Assembly (NCBI RefSeq): GCF_014212125.1
Contig: NZ_JACJVP010000027.1
Span: 36,199-100,198, forward strand
DNA from: Cohnella nanjingensis
Lineage (GTDB): Bacteria; Bacillota; Bacilli; Paenibacillales; Paenibacillaceae
DNA: 64,000 nt
Direction: 5' to 3'
The notes beneath the pieces were generated by a model that was not told the origin of the DNA, made no database searches, and saw only the letters and a list, made by a program, of their open reading frames with translations. The first letter of the stretch is position 1, and every line of letters begins with the position of its first letter. Position numbers and translations under genes: made by a program. Positions 46,689-54,526 of this stretch are shown one piece after another.

Positions 46689-48605
46689 TTAATCTTCCGC
46701 CGATTTGATGAATTTCATATTGACGATCGTGATGACCAGGATGATGGCGAACATGCTGACGCCCAGCGCGGACGCGTATCCGAGATCGCTGAACTTGGTC
46801 GCGGCGTAGTACATCTGCAGCGCCGGTACGTAGGTGGAGTCCATCGGCCCCCCGCCGGTTACGATCATGATCGCGTTGAAGTCTTGGATGATGCCGATGA
46901 GGCCCAGAATGATGAGGAATTTGAACTGTCCGGCGAGCAGCGGCAGATGGATCGAGCGGATGATCCGCGGGAGGCTGGCGCCGTCGATCTTGGCGGATTC
47001 GATCAGCTCGCCCGAGATGGACAGCAGTCCCGCATAGAAGACGAGCAGCTGCAGGATGCCGACAAAGGGGAAGCCCATGAAGATGATCGCCCACAGCGCG
47101 GTCTTCGGGTCGCCCAGCCAGCCGTGCGTCCACGAGCCGAGTCCGATCAGCTCCAGGAAGTTGTTGAACAGTCCCAAGTTCGGATCGTAGAAGTTTTGCC
47201 ATATAAGCAAACCCGCCACGCCCGGAATGACCATCGACGCCGTGAACGCGGTACGGAAGCCGTACTGCATGCGCTTGCTGCGCAGATGGTAGATCAGTTC
47301 CGCGACGATGAGCGGAGGGATCAGCGACTTCGCTAGTCCGGTCACGATAAGGATGACGAGATTGCCGAGCCCCTTCGTGACGTAGGGATCATGAATCATG
47401 CGTCTGAAGTTGTCGAGGCCGATGAAGGTCGTCCGGCCGCCCGGCTGCCATTTGTAGAGCGAATGGAACAGGCCGGAGAACGCGGGGAAGTACAAGAACA
47501 AGAAGATGAGCAGAAAACTCGGGGCGAGCCCCAGATACACCCACTTCGACCGCCAAATCTCTCTGAACACGCCCAGTTTGTCGTTCTTCTTCATCATCCG
47601 CAAGAGCACGTAGATCAGCGCGAGCGCCGCAACCGATGCGATCGCCCAGACGAGCATGCGGATCCGGGCGTCGCTCTTCGCCTTGGCGACGACGCTGCCG
47701 GTGTCGAATTGCAGGACCCGCCCGTCGTCCGTCCCGGCGTAGAGCGTCTTGCCCCCGGCGTCGAACGCGACGGCGCGGCCCGTATCGCCGGCCTTGGTCT
47801 CCCAGAGCTTCTTGCCATTGGGACTGAAGATATAAAAGTAGCCGGACAAGTCCGAGACCGCGACCGTCTCCCCGTCCTTGGAGAAGGCGACCGCCGAGAC
47901 CATGTCCCGCGTCTTGAGCTTGCGCAGCGCCTTGCCTTTCGCGTCGAACAGTTCCACTTCGCCCAGCTTCGTCCCGACGGCCGTCATCCCCGCGTCGGAG
48001 ATGTCGATCGCTTGGATCTGTCCGCCGGCGCCGAACCGGAGGAGCGTCTTGCCCGTCTTGTCCAGCAGATGGACGAACTGGTCGCCCGAGGCGACGATGA
48101 TCCATTCGCCGTTCCCCGCGACCTTCGTGAATCTCATCGAGGTGCCGATCGGCACGGCGTTCGTCTGCTCGCCGTTCTTGCCGTCCACGAACAGCAGATC
48201 GTTGTTCCGCTGCACGACGAGGGCGATGACGCCGCCGTCCCGGGATGCGGACATGCTCTTGACCTGCCGCTTCAGGTCGGCGTCCCACAGCTTGGATCCG
48301 CTCGCATCGTACGCATAGAGATGCCGGTCGTCCGAAGCCGCGAGCAGCGTGCCGTCCGCGAGCAGGTCGACGGCGTTGACGACGTTGTTCGCCGCCGCCT
48401 GAAAGATCGGCCGGCCGTCGCTGCCGTAGACGTACGTCTTCGCGCCATGGCTGCCGATCGCGACGCGGCTTCCGTCCTCCGCCACGGAGATCGAGGTGAT
48501 GTCTCCCGCTCCTTCGAGAGACCATTGCGCTTGCGCGGACGCGATCTGCGGGGACATGCCCAGCAGAAGCGCGAACGCGAATAGGATCCATGCGGTTCTT
48601 CTCAT
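46689..48605 (-). CDS. ABC permease fused to an N-terminal secreted beta-propeller
   Basis: An unusual protein of 638 residues. Residues 1-24 are a signal peptide (QIASA/QAQ). Residues ~30-305 contain seven ~40-residue repeats of WD40/PQQ-like type, for example VNAVDLLADGTLLAASDD, VSAVAFSKDGETVAVSD and GRAVAFDAGGKTLYAGTDD, consistent with a closed seven-bladed propeller. One membrane helix follows at ~317-336, then a basic cytoplasmic stretch (MMKKNDKLGVFREIWRSK), and a complete MalF-like permease at ~355-638 with the coupling loop ESAKIDGASLPRII near 536. Topology is consistent: propeller outside, extra helix inward, permease with its normal N-in orientation. There is no frame break and one good AAGGAGG site. 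The propeller may bind glycan or the binding protein. Confidence 0.9.
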   Translation of the reverse strand: MRRTAWILFAFALLLGMSPQIASAQAQWSLEGAGDITSISVAEDGSRVAIGSHGAKTYVYGSDGRPIFQAAANNVVNAVDLLADGTLLAASDDRHLYAYDASGSKLWDADLKRQVKSMSASRDGGVIALVVQRNNDLLFVDGKNGEQTNAVPIGTSMRFTKVAGNGEWIIVASGDQFVHLLDKTGKTLLRFGAGGQIQAIDISDAGMTAVGTKLGEVELFDAKGKALRKLKTRDMVSAVAFSKDGETVAVSDLSGYFYIFSPNGKKLWETKAGDTGRAVAFDAGGKTLYAGTDDGRVLQFDTGSVVAKAKSDARIRMLVWAIASVAALALIYVLLRMMKKNDKLGVFREIWRSKWVYLGLAPSFLLIFLFLYFPAFSGLFHSLYKWQPGGRTTFIGLDNFRRMIHDPYVTKGLGNLVILIVTGLAKSLIPPLIVAELIYHLRSKRMQYGFRTAFTASMVIPGVAGLLIWQNFYDPNLGLFNNFLELIGLGSWTHGWLGDPKTALWAIIFMGFPFVGILQLLVFYAGLLSISGELIESAKIDGASLPRIIRSIHLPLLAGQFKFLIILGLIGIIQDFNAIMIVTGGGPMDSTYVPALQMYYAATKFSDLGYASALGVSMFAIILVITIVNMKFIKSAED

Positions 48606-48651
48606 GAGGTTCCTCCTTACCTGATCCTGCCTGGCCCTCTTCGCCCTGCGT

Positions 48652-48685
48652 TTAAGCCTTGCCGCCGATCGGCGGCAAGGCTTAA
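48652..48685. repeat. 34-bp perfect palindrome between binding protein and permease genes
   Basis: A perfect inverted repeat from TTAAGCCTTGCC to GGCAAGGCTTAA with no spacer at its centre. There is no T-run after it. Its place between a binding-protein gene and the permease genes is typical of mRNA-stabilising or partial-termination hairpins that keep the binding protein in excess. A second 11-bp inverted repeat (GAACGATTCGG, 48732-48742 with 48764-48774) lies between it and the binding-protein stop. Confidence 0.8.
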
Positions 48686-48824
48686 GGAGCGTCGCAAGCC
48701 GTTGCCGGCGTGCGCGAAGGCAGTTCTGCCCGAACGATTCGGTTCGGCCTTGTCTATCCGCCGCCGAATCGTTCCGATCCCGGCGTTTTCGCCCCTCCCC
48801 GAGGAAGGGCGGATGCGTTCCGCC

Positions 48825-50507
48825 TTACTTGCGCTCCGGCGGCCGGCGTTCCGGCGTATCCAGATCGGACAGCTCCTTCTTGCCTTGCTTGAGCATCGGC
48901 ACGAAGTACTTGTCGACGTTCGCCTGAAGTTCCTTCAGATATTGCTCCGTCGTCAGCTTGCCGTCGAAGAAGCGTTGGACGCTGCCGACCCAATCCTGCA
49001 CGGACGGCTGATAATCCATGAGGCCGCGCGCCAAGCTGTTCCCCGGGCTCTGATAGCCCTCGGTGTTGCCGATCGGCGAGAAGTCCGCGAACGCCTTGGT
49101 CATCTCCGGCGGCAGCGTGATGTCCTTGAGCGCCGGGGCGCCGGACAGCGAGGCGTCGGAGCTTGCTTGAATCGCCTTCACGTAGACGGCGTAGCCTTCC
49201 GGACTCGTCAGGTACATCATGAAGTCCGCGTTCAGCGCGTTCTGTTCGGCGTTCTTGTTCACGAAGCCGTAGAAGCCGATCGGGATCTGGATCGTACGGG
49301 CCGGCGCCATGACTTCCGGTCCTTCCATCGAAGGCATATTGTAGAAGCCGTATTCGAACGGCTTCACGCCGCCCTTCGCGCCCGTCTTGCTCTCGTCGGC
49401 GAAGTCTTTCGGCAGTTGCCAGTAGGAAGCCGGGGTGCTCATCATCGTCGCCGCTTTGCCCGTCAGGAACAAGTTGTAGGCTTGATCGTCCTTCACGCCG
49501 AAGAAGCCGCTCGGGACATATTGGAACAGCCGTTTCAGATTGTCCGCATACGCCGCCCATTTGGGATTGCCCTCGATCTTATAAGGGCCGGCCTTATCTT
49601 TAATCGCCTTCAATTGGCGCAGCTCGTTCTTCGTCACTTTGCTGTTCGCATCGTTGAACGGATCGTTCAGGTCGTACTTCCAGGTTCCGTCGACCTCGGG
49701 CAGATACGTGTAGTCCTGCTCCTGCGAACGCGCGATGTTGATATAGTCGCGCAAATATTGGTCGGCATAGATCCGCACGAGCCATCCCGCCTGCCCGCTC
49801 CACATCGAGTTGGAGTTTCCGGCGAGCGCCAGCGGCGTGTAACCGGCTTCCTTGATCTTCTTAAAGTCGTTCATCATCTCGTCGAACGTCTTCGGCGTCT
49901 GGGCGATGCCGACCTTCTGGAAGATCTCTTTGTTGTAGACCCACACGATCTGCACGGATTCGAAGTTCAGGTTGTACAGGTAATCTTCCGGTCCGACGCC
50001 GTCCAGGTTGATCCCCATTGCCGATAAATCGAACGAATCCTTCCAAGGCTTGTTCGTATATGGATTCTGCTTGTCGAAGTAAGGGTAATAGTCCATAAAC
50101 TTGCGGTCGTTCATCAATCCGGCGACTTCGTTGTTGACCACCATGTCGACGTCCGGCGTTCCCGCCGCGAACTGCGCGGTCAGCCATTCTTTGTAGCCTT
50201 CCAGCGGTTTGTTGTCGACCGTGACCTTGACCCCGGGGTTCTTGGCCATATAGCCTTGGGCCACCGCGTTCCAGACCGAGGACGAGGCGTTCGGCAGCGA
50301 GATGTTGATCGTGCCCTTCAAGGCCTGCGCGCTCTCGGAAGGACTCGCGGACGCGGACGCAGACGCGCTCGGCTCCGAGGTCGGCGCACCCGACCCGGAA
50401 CTCGAGGGACTGGGTTCCGACGTATCGTTGCTCTTGCTGCAAGCCGCCAGCACGGATGAAGCCATCAGCATACTAAGAAGCACGGCCGATCCTTTCCTGT
50501 TTAACAT
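48825..50507 (-). CDS. Extracellular sugar-binding lipoprotein of the glycan importer
   Basis: A protein of 560 residues. The signal peptide ends in the classic lipobox VLAAC, followed by a Ser/Pro/Ala/Glu-rich linker of about 40 residues. The remainder is a family 1 sugar-binding protein (GTINISLPNASSSVWNAVAQ, FAAGTPDVDMVVNNEVAGLM). It is the first gene of the importer operon with the propeller-permease and MalG-type permease. AAGGGGAG precedes the start. Upstream lie a cre-like box and two copies of the GTATACTTT operator. Confidence 0.94.
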   Translation of the reverse strand: MLNRKGSAVLLSMLMASSVLAACSKSNDTSEPSPSSSGSGAPTSEPSASASASASPSESAQALKGTINISLPNASSSVWNAVAQGYMAKNPGVKVTVDNKPLEGYKEWLTAQFAAGTPDVDMVVNNEVAGLMNDRKFMDYYPYFDKQNPYTNKPWKDSFDLSAMGINLDGVGPEDYLYNLNFESVQIVWVYNKEIFQKVGIAQTPKTFDEMMNDFKKIKEAGYTPLALAGNSNSMWSGQAGWLVRIYADQYLRDYINIARSQEQDYTYLPEVDGTWKYDLNDPFNDANSKVTKNELRQLKAIKDKAGPYKIEGNPKWAAYADNLKRLFQYVPSGFFGVKDDQAYNLFLTGKAATMMSTPASYWQLPKDFADESKTGAKGGVKPFEYGFYNMPSMEGPEVMAPARTIQIPIGFYGFVNKNAEQNALNADFMMYLTSPEGYAVYVKAIQASSDASLSGAPALKDITLPPEMTKAFADFSPIGNTEGYQSPGNSLARGLMDYQPSVQDWVGSVQRFFDGKLTTEQYLKELQANVDKYFVPMLKQGKKELSDLDTPERRPPERK

Positions 50508-50540
50508 GCAGATCTCCCCTTCGATTCGTGAATTTGGGAT

Positions 50541-50552
50541 AAAAGCGCTTAC
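50541..50552. promoter_or_regulatory. cre-like box of the importer operon
   Basis: AAAAGCGCTTAC, 34 bases ahead of the binding-protein start, fits a CcpA cre site and shares AAGCGCTT with the iolD boxes. Confidence 0.5.
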
Positions 50553-50661
50553 TTATTTTCCAAGTAAAAACGGCTTCGCCGTCCTCGGAAGAGGGCAAGA
50601 CGTTTTTATCGGAGACCCTTTAGAAAGGGATAAGCGTAAAACTTATCCATTCTAAATGGTT

Positions 50662-50685
50662 AAAAAAAAGACGACCTAAAGTCGC
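50662..50685 (-). terminator. Terminator-like hairpin in the importer leader
   Basis: On the minus strand GCGAC-TTTAG-GTCGT is followed by C and then eight T. It sits between the GTATAC operators and the binding-protein gene, so it would be transcribed in the importer leader. The stem is short (five pairs, one a G-U), so attenuation is only a possibility. Confidence 0.4.
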
Positions 50686-50710
50686 GCATAAAGCATACCT
50701 GAGATATCAT

Positions 50711-50740
50711 CGTATACTTTATATGTAAAAGTATACATTT
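50711..50740. promoter_or_regulatory. GTATAC operator pair, importer operon
   Basis: CGTATACTTT at 50711-50720 and AAAAGTATACATTT at 50727-50740 lie in inverted orientation, separated by about 6 bases. They share the core of the sites before the regulator (51994), the GH99-like gene (56275) and the DUF5722 gene (60473). Confidence 0.7.
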
Positions 50741-50781
50741 AAAAAGCGTCCTGCGCAATAGCTTTTTCCTCCGGGGAACAG

Positions 50782-50808
50782 AAAAGCTGCCGCGATGCTC
50801 GCGACAGC
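50782..50808 (-). terminator. Terminator of the GntR/LacI regulator gene
   Basis: GCTGTCGCGA-GCA-TCGCGGCAGC with one mismatch, followed by TTTTC on the minus strand, 31 bases after the stop. Confidence 0.8.
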
Positions 50809-50839
50809 CTTCCCTCCCGCAAAGGGGCTTCTCTATTAC

Positions 50840-51973
50840 TTAAGACGGATCAGCCTGCCGGCGAGGCGCCGGGCCCGTGCTGCCCCGTTGGATCAGCGTC
50901 GGCACGATCTCGTCCTTGAGCAGCTGGCCGCCGCCCTCCTTCATCTCGAACAGCAGAATCTCGGCCGCGCGCTCGCCCAGCTTATGCGTATTCTGGTTGA
51001 CGGTGGACAGCGTCGGATAACTATACGCGCTGACTTTGACATCGTCATACCCCATGATGCTGATCTCTTCAGGCACCTTCATTCCCCGCTTGCGCGCCTC
51101 GTCGATCGCGCCGAACGCCTTGTAGTCGCTGGTGGCGAAGATCGCCGTCGGCGGCTCGTCCAGCGCCATCAGCCGCCTGAACCCCTCTTCGCCCATCTCC
51201 GCCCGCTCGTCGAACCCGCTCACGCACGCGATCAGATCGGGATCGAAGGGGATCTGGTGCTGCGACAGCGCGAGGCGATAACCCTGCAGCCGCAGAGAGA
51301 ACTCCTGGTTCACCTCGAGGATCGAATTGCCGGTGATGATGATGCCGATCCGGCGATGTCCCAGCGAGAGCAGATGCTGCGTAGCCAGGTAGCCGCCGGT
51401 CAGATTATCGACGATGACGTACGGAATGCCCAGATGCGGATAATAGAAATGCACGGTCACCATTCGCCGGTTCTCTTGCTGCCACACGGTCAACCGCGAG
51501 GGATCGAAAGAGTCGTTCGCCGTCGACGTGAGGAGAATAATCCCCGCATGCGGATCGTTCGGCAGCACGTTGTCGGGGCCGATATCCCACAAGTGAAAGT
51601 CGATCCCGTTCTCTTCGCACACCGTATTGATGCCGTCGAACATATTGCTGAAGAACGGATGATTAAAGCCCTCTATCGTATGATTCAGATGGGCCAAGTA
51701 GATCGAGCGGATCGGCTTCGCCTCGGCGAACGCCGGATTCTCTTGAATGAAGCTCCCTTTGCCGCGGATGCGATAGACATAACCCTCCTGCACGAGATCC
51801 GAGAGCGCGCGGCGCGACGTGATCTCGCTCGTGCCGTAGGCTTTGGCCAGATCGATCTGGGACGGAAGGGGATCGTGCGGCTTCAGCTCGCCCGCTTCGA
51901 TCTTCCGCTTAATATCGTTGATTACATATTGGTACATGGGCGTCTTGTCCATTTTCTCTCCGTCCATCCCCAT
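50840..51973 (-). CDS. GntR/LacI-type (AraR-like) repressor of the glycan regulon
   Basis: A protein of 377 residues. The N-terminus is a GntR winged helix (YQYVINDIKRKIEAGEL, LPSQIDLAKAYGTSEITSRRALSDL, GYVYRIRGKGSFI). The C-terminal ~280 residues are a LacI/GalR-type sugar-binding domain (RSIYLAHLNHTIEGFNHPFF, GHRRIGIIITG, ISIMGYDDVKVSAYSYPTLS). This combination is that of AraR. AGGAG lies directly before the start; a second ATG two codons later is also possible. A TAAGTATACTTTA palindrome lies 21 bases upstream, so it probably regulates itself as well as the four surrounding transcripts. Confidence 0.92.
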   Translation of the reverse strand: MGMDGEKMDKTPMYQYVINDIKRKIEAGELKPHDPLPSQIDLAKAYGTSEITSRRALSDLVQEGYVYRIRGKGSFIQENPAFAEAKPIRSIYLAHLNHTIEGFNHPFFSNMFDGINTVCEENGIDFHLWDIGPDNVLPNDPHAGIILLTSTANDSFDPSRLTVWQQENRRMVTVHFYYPHLGIPYVIVDNLTGGYLATQHLLSLGHRRIGIIITGNSILEVNQEFSLRLQGYRLALSQHQIPFDPDLIACVSGFDERAEMGEEGFRRLMALDEPPTAIFATSDYKAFGAIDEARKRGMKVPEEISIMGYDDVKVSAYSYPTLSTVNQNTHKLGERAAEILLFEMKEGGGQLLKDEIVPTLIQRGSTGPAPRRQADPS

Positions 51974-51993
51974 CCACTCCTCCCGGGTTGGGT

Positions 51994-52006
51994 TAAGTAT
52001 ACTTTA
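51994..52006. promoter_or_regulatory. GTATAC operator, regulator gene
   Basis: TAAGTATACTTTA contains the perfect 10-bp palindrome AAGTATACTT and is the best-conserved member of the set. It is 21 bases ahead of the regulator start, in an autoregulatory position. Confidence 0.7.
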
Positions 52007-52089
52007 TGATCGTTTTTTACGCAACCCAAAGAGGCGGCCGGGTGCCGATGATGGCCCCCTGCCGCCTAGCGCTTTGGGACGATGTCCGT

Positions 52090-54489
52090 TCAGATCGCCG
52101 AAGGCTCCTCGTTCGTCCGACTTGCCGGGCTGCCCGCAGCAGCCGCCAATGTCCCGGCAACGACAACTCCGCCCTCCCGGGACGACGTCTCGACGGATGC
52201 CAATCCGCGATGCGTCCACGAGAGCCCTTCCGGAATCGTCGCCCGGAAGCGAACGGTCCCCCCTTCCTCCCTCTTCCATTCGGCGCGGATATCTCCCTGC
52301 GGGGTCGGAATGACGCCCGACGCCCACGCGATGCCTTCGACCGCCGTCGGCGCCAGCGCGACCGCGCCGATGCCGGCTTCCGCCATGTTCACGCCCAGCA
52401 CCTCGCTGCTTAGCAAATACGTGGGCGAAGCTCCCCAGCCATGCGAGAGGCTGACCGGGATGGAATCCTGCAGAAACGTCGGCGTATGCCCCATATAGGG
52501 ACTCGGCGTCGTCGGGAACGGCAGAGAGGGATCGAACGTCTCCCACCAGGTCGTCGCCCCGCGATCCAGCATCGCGCCCCAATAGTCGCGGATCAGACGA
52601 ACCGCTTCCTCCGCATAGCCGCAGTTGAACAACGTCTCTAGCACGATATGATAGAAGAAGGCGCCGCGAATCGGCGGCAGCTTGCCCGTCAGATAGTGCC
52701 GCCGCACGAAGTCGGCCGCTTCCTCCGCCTCCATGATCCCCGACCAGGCCGCGGCGAAGTTCGTCTGCGCGGTGACGCTGGACGACAGCCCCGCTTCGGT
52801 CAAGCAGTCCGCGTAGAGGCCGGTGCCGGGCACGCGGAACCGCGCACGGATCGTCTGCCGCAGCGCGTCCGCGCGACGGCGAAAGCCTTCGGCGCGATCG
52901 GCGTCTCCCAGCTCCTCCGCCATGAAAGCAGCCGTATGCAAGAACTTGTAGTAGAAGCAGGAGACGGCCGTCGCGCGGTCTCTCCGATCGATATCGTCCG
53001 ACCAGTCAATGAAGCACCACCAGCCATCCCGATCCGCCCCGGCGAATAGCCCCTGCTCATCCTCCTGGTCCGCGAACCAGTCCGCCAGCTTGATCGCGTA
53101 AGGCCAGATCTCTTCGATGAAGGCCCGATCCCGGGTATAGGCGTAATAAGCCCGGACGCCGAAGAGCCAGTGCGCGCAAAAGTCCGGCAGCAGGAACGGA
53201 TTGCGCTGCGGGCCGGTGCCGGGAATCGAGCCGTCCGCGTTCTGGATTCTCGCCCCTTGCAGCAGCGACTTGCGTACGAGCGCCGGGTCGTTGAAGGTCT
53301 GGTAGACGACCTTCGCCATGACCACCGCGTCGGCTACCCATAGCGCCGCTTCGCGGTACGGACAGTCCTCGAAATGATGCTGGCTGTTGACGATCGTCGT
53401 ATAGCGTCCCGTCTCCCAGATCCGGTTCAGCCGCTCGTCGCTGCATTGGAACGACGCTTCCCCCGTGAACGGGTAATGAACGAACCGAACCTGCAGGCGC
53501 GAGATGCGGAGAGGCAAAGGCGTCGCCAGGGCCGCCACCTTCATGTATCGAAACGCGCGCCGGCCGAAAGGAGCGAGCGTATTGCTTCCCTTGCGCAGAA
53601 GGAAGGTATCCATGAGCGCCATCTCCAGCGATTCTCCGTAATACAACTGAAGAACGCCGCCTTCCTCCGCGTATACCTCCAGTTCGGGGTACCCCACGAT
53701 CTCGGCTCCGAAGTCATAGGTAATCTGAGGAAGGGACCCGGGAACGGAGGCGTCCATCGCGACCGACGCTTCGACGCCGCCTCCCGGCAGAGCGGCATCG
53801 GGCGACGATAGCGCGCCCAGATAAGGCTCGGCGGAGACGACCGCCACCGGCCGCTTCAGCGTCTGCCGCAGGAAGGGAATCTCGCGCGCCAGCAGACGAG
53901 GCCACGGAGAGTCCGGTTGTTCGGCCTCTGCGACGACTTCCGCGAAAGGCCAGGCGCTGTCGTCGTAATCCGCTTGCTCCCAACCGTCTTCCCGGGCGAC
54001 GTCTACGATCTCTTTGAAGCCGCCCCACAGATGAAGCCGGCTCGAGGACTTCCACCGGGGCGAACGCCTGCATCTCCAATCGGCTCCGCTGGCGATGGTC
54101 CGGATCGGCGCAGCATCTCCGGCGTCCGTGCCGTAGAGATCCAATTGACAGATGAGACCGCCGGGACCTTGGAGCTGCCGCGTAACGATGTCTTCCTTCC
54201 CGAAGTTATGGGCCAGGACGGCCAGCACGTTCGTTCCGCTTCGCAGGCGGTCCGACACCTCGTACGTGTCGTACGTCATCCAGGACAGGTCCGCCGGCGC
54301 CGGCCCCCTCCCGATCTCCGCGCCGTTCAGATAGACTTTATAGGCTTGGTTGGCCGAGATGCGGAGCTTCGCTCCCGCTCGTTCCCCGTCCGCCGCCTCG
54401 AACGTTTGCCGCGCTTCCGCATAGACGTTGTTGGCGTCCGCGGCTCCGGAAGCCCATATCCATTTCGCTGTCCAATTGACTGTGCCCAT
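52090..54489 (-). CDS. GH78-type alpha-L-rhamnosidase-like glycoside hydrolase
   Basis: A protein of 799 residues without a signal peptide. The N-terminal beta-sandwich domains begin TAKWIWASG and include FRYMKV. The (alpha/alpha)6 catalytic domain contains DCPYRE at 375-380, TTWWETFDPSLPFPTTPSPY, and HGWGASPTYLLSSEVLGV, matching GH78 landmarks though the usual CP-x-RE-x-x-GW-x-GD region reads DCPYREAALWVADA. Substrate is therefore probable L-rhamnoside but could be another deoxy-sugar. The ATG at 54489 has GGGGGA 7 bases upstream. It follows the GH99-like gene by 37 bases in one transcript. Confidence 0.85.
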   Translation of the reverse strand: MGTVNWTAKWIWASGAADANNVYAEARQTFEAADGERAGAKLRISANQAYKVYLNGAEIGRGPAPADLSWMTYDTYEVSDRLRSGTNVLAVLAHNFGKEDIVTRQLQGPGGLICQLDLYGTDAGDAAPIRTIASGADWRCRRSPRWKSSSRLHLWGGFKEIVDVAREDGWEQADYDDSAWPFAEVVAEAEQPDSPWPRLLAREIPFLRQTLKRPVAVVSAEPYLGALSSPDAALPGGGVEASVAMDASVPGSLPQITYDFGAEIVGYPELEVYAEEGGVLQLYYGESLEMALMDTFLLRKGSNTLAPFGRRAFRYMKVAALATPLPLRISRLQVRFVHYPFTGEASFQCSDERLNRIWETGRYTTIVNSQHHFEDCPYREAALWVADAVVMAKVVYQTFNDPALVRKSLLQGARIQNADGSIPGTGPQRNPFLLPDFCAHWLFGVRAYYAYTRDRAFIEEIWPYAIKLADWFADQEDEQGLFAGADRDGWWCFIDWSDDIDRRDRATAVSCFYYKFLHTAAFMAEELGDADRAEGFRRRADALRQTIRARFRVPGTGLYADCLTEAGLSSSVTAQTNFAAAWSGIMEAEEAADFVRRHYLTGKLPPIRGAFFYHIVLETLFNCGYAEEAVRLIRDYWGAMLDRGATTWWETFDPSLPFPTTPSPYMGHTPTFLQDSIPVSLSHGWGASPTYLLSSEVLGVNMAEAGIGAVALAPTAVEGIAWASGVIPTPQGDIRAEWKREEGGTVRFRATIPEGLSWTHRGLASVETSSREGGVVVAGTLAAAAGSPASRTNEEPSAI

Positions 54490-54526
54490 TTTGCGATCCC
54501 CCAAATTATGCTAGAAAGTGGTCGGC

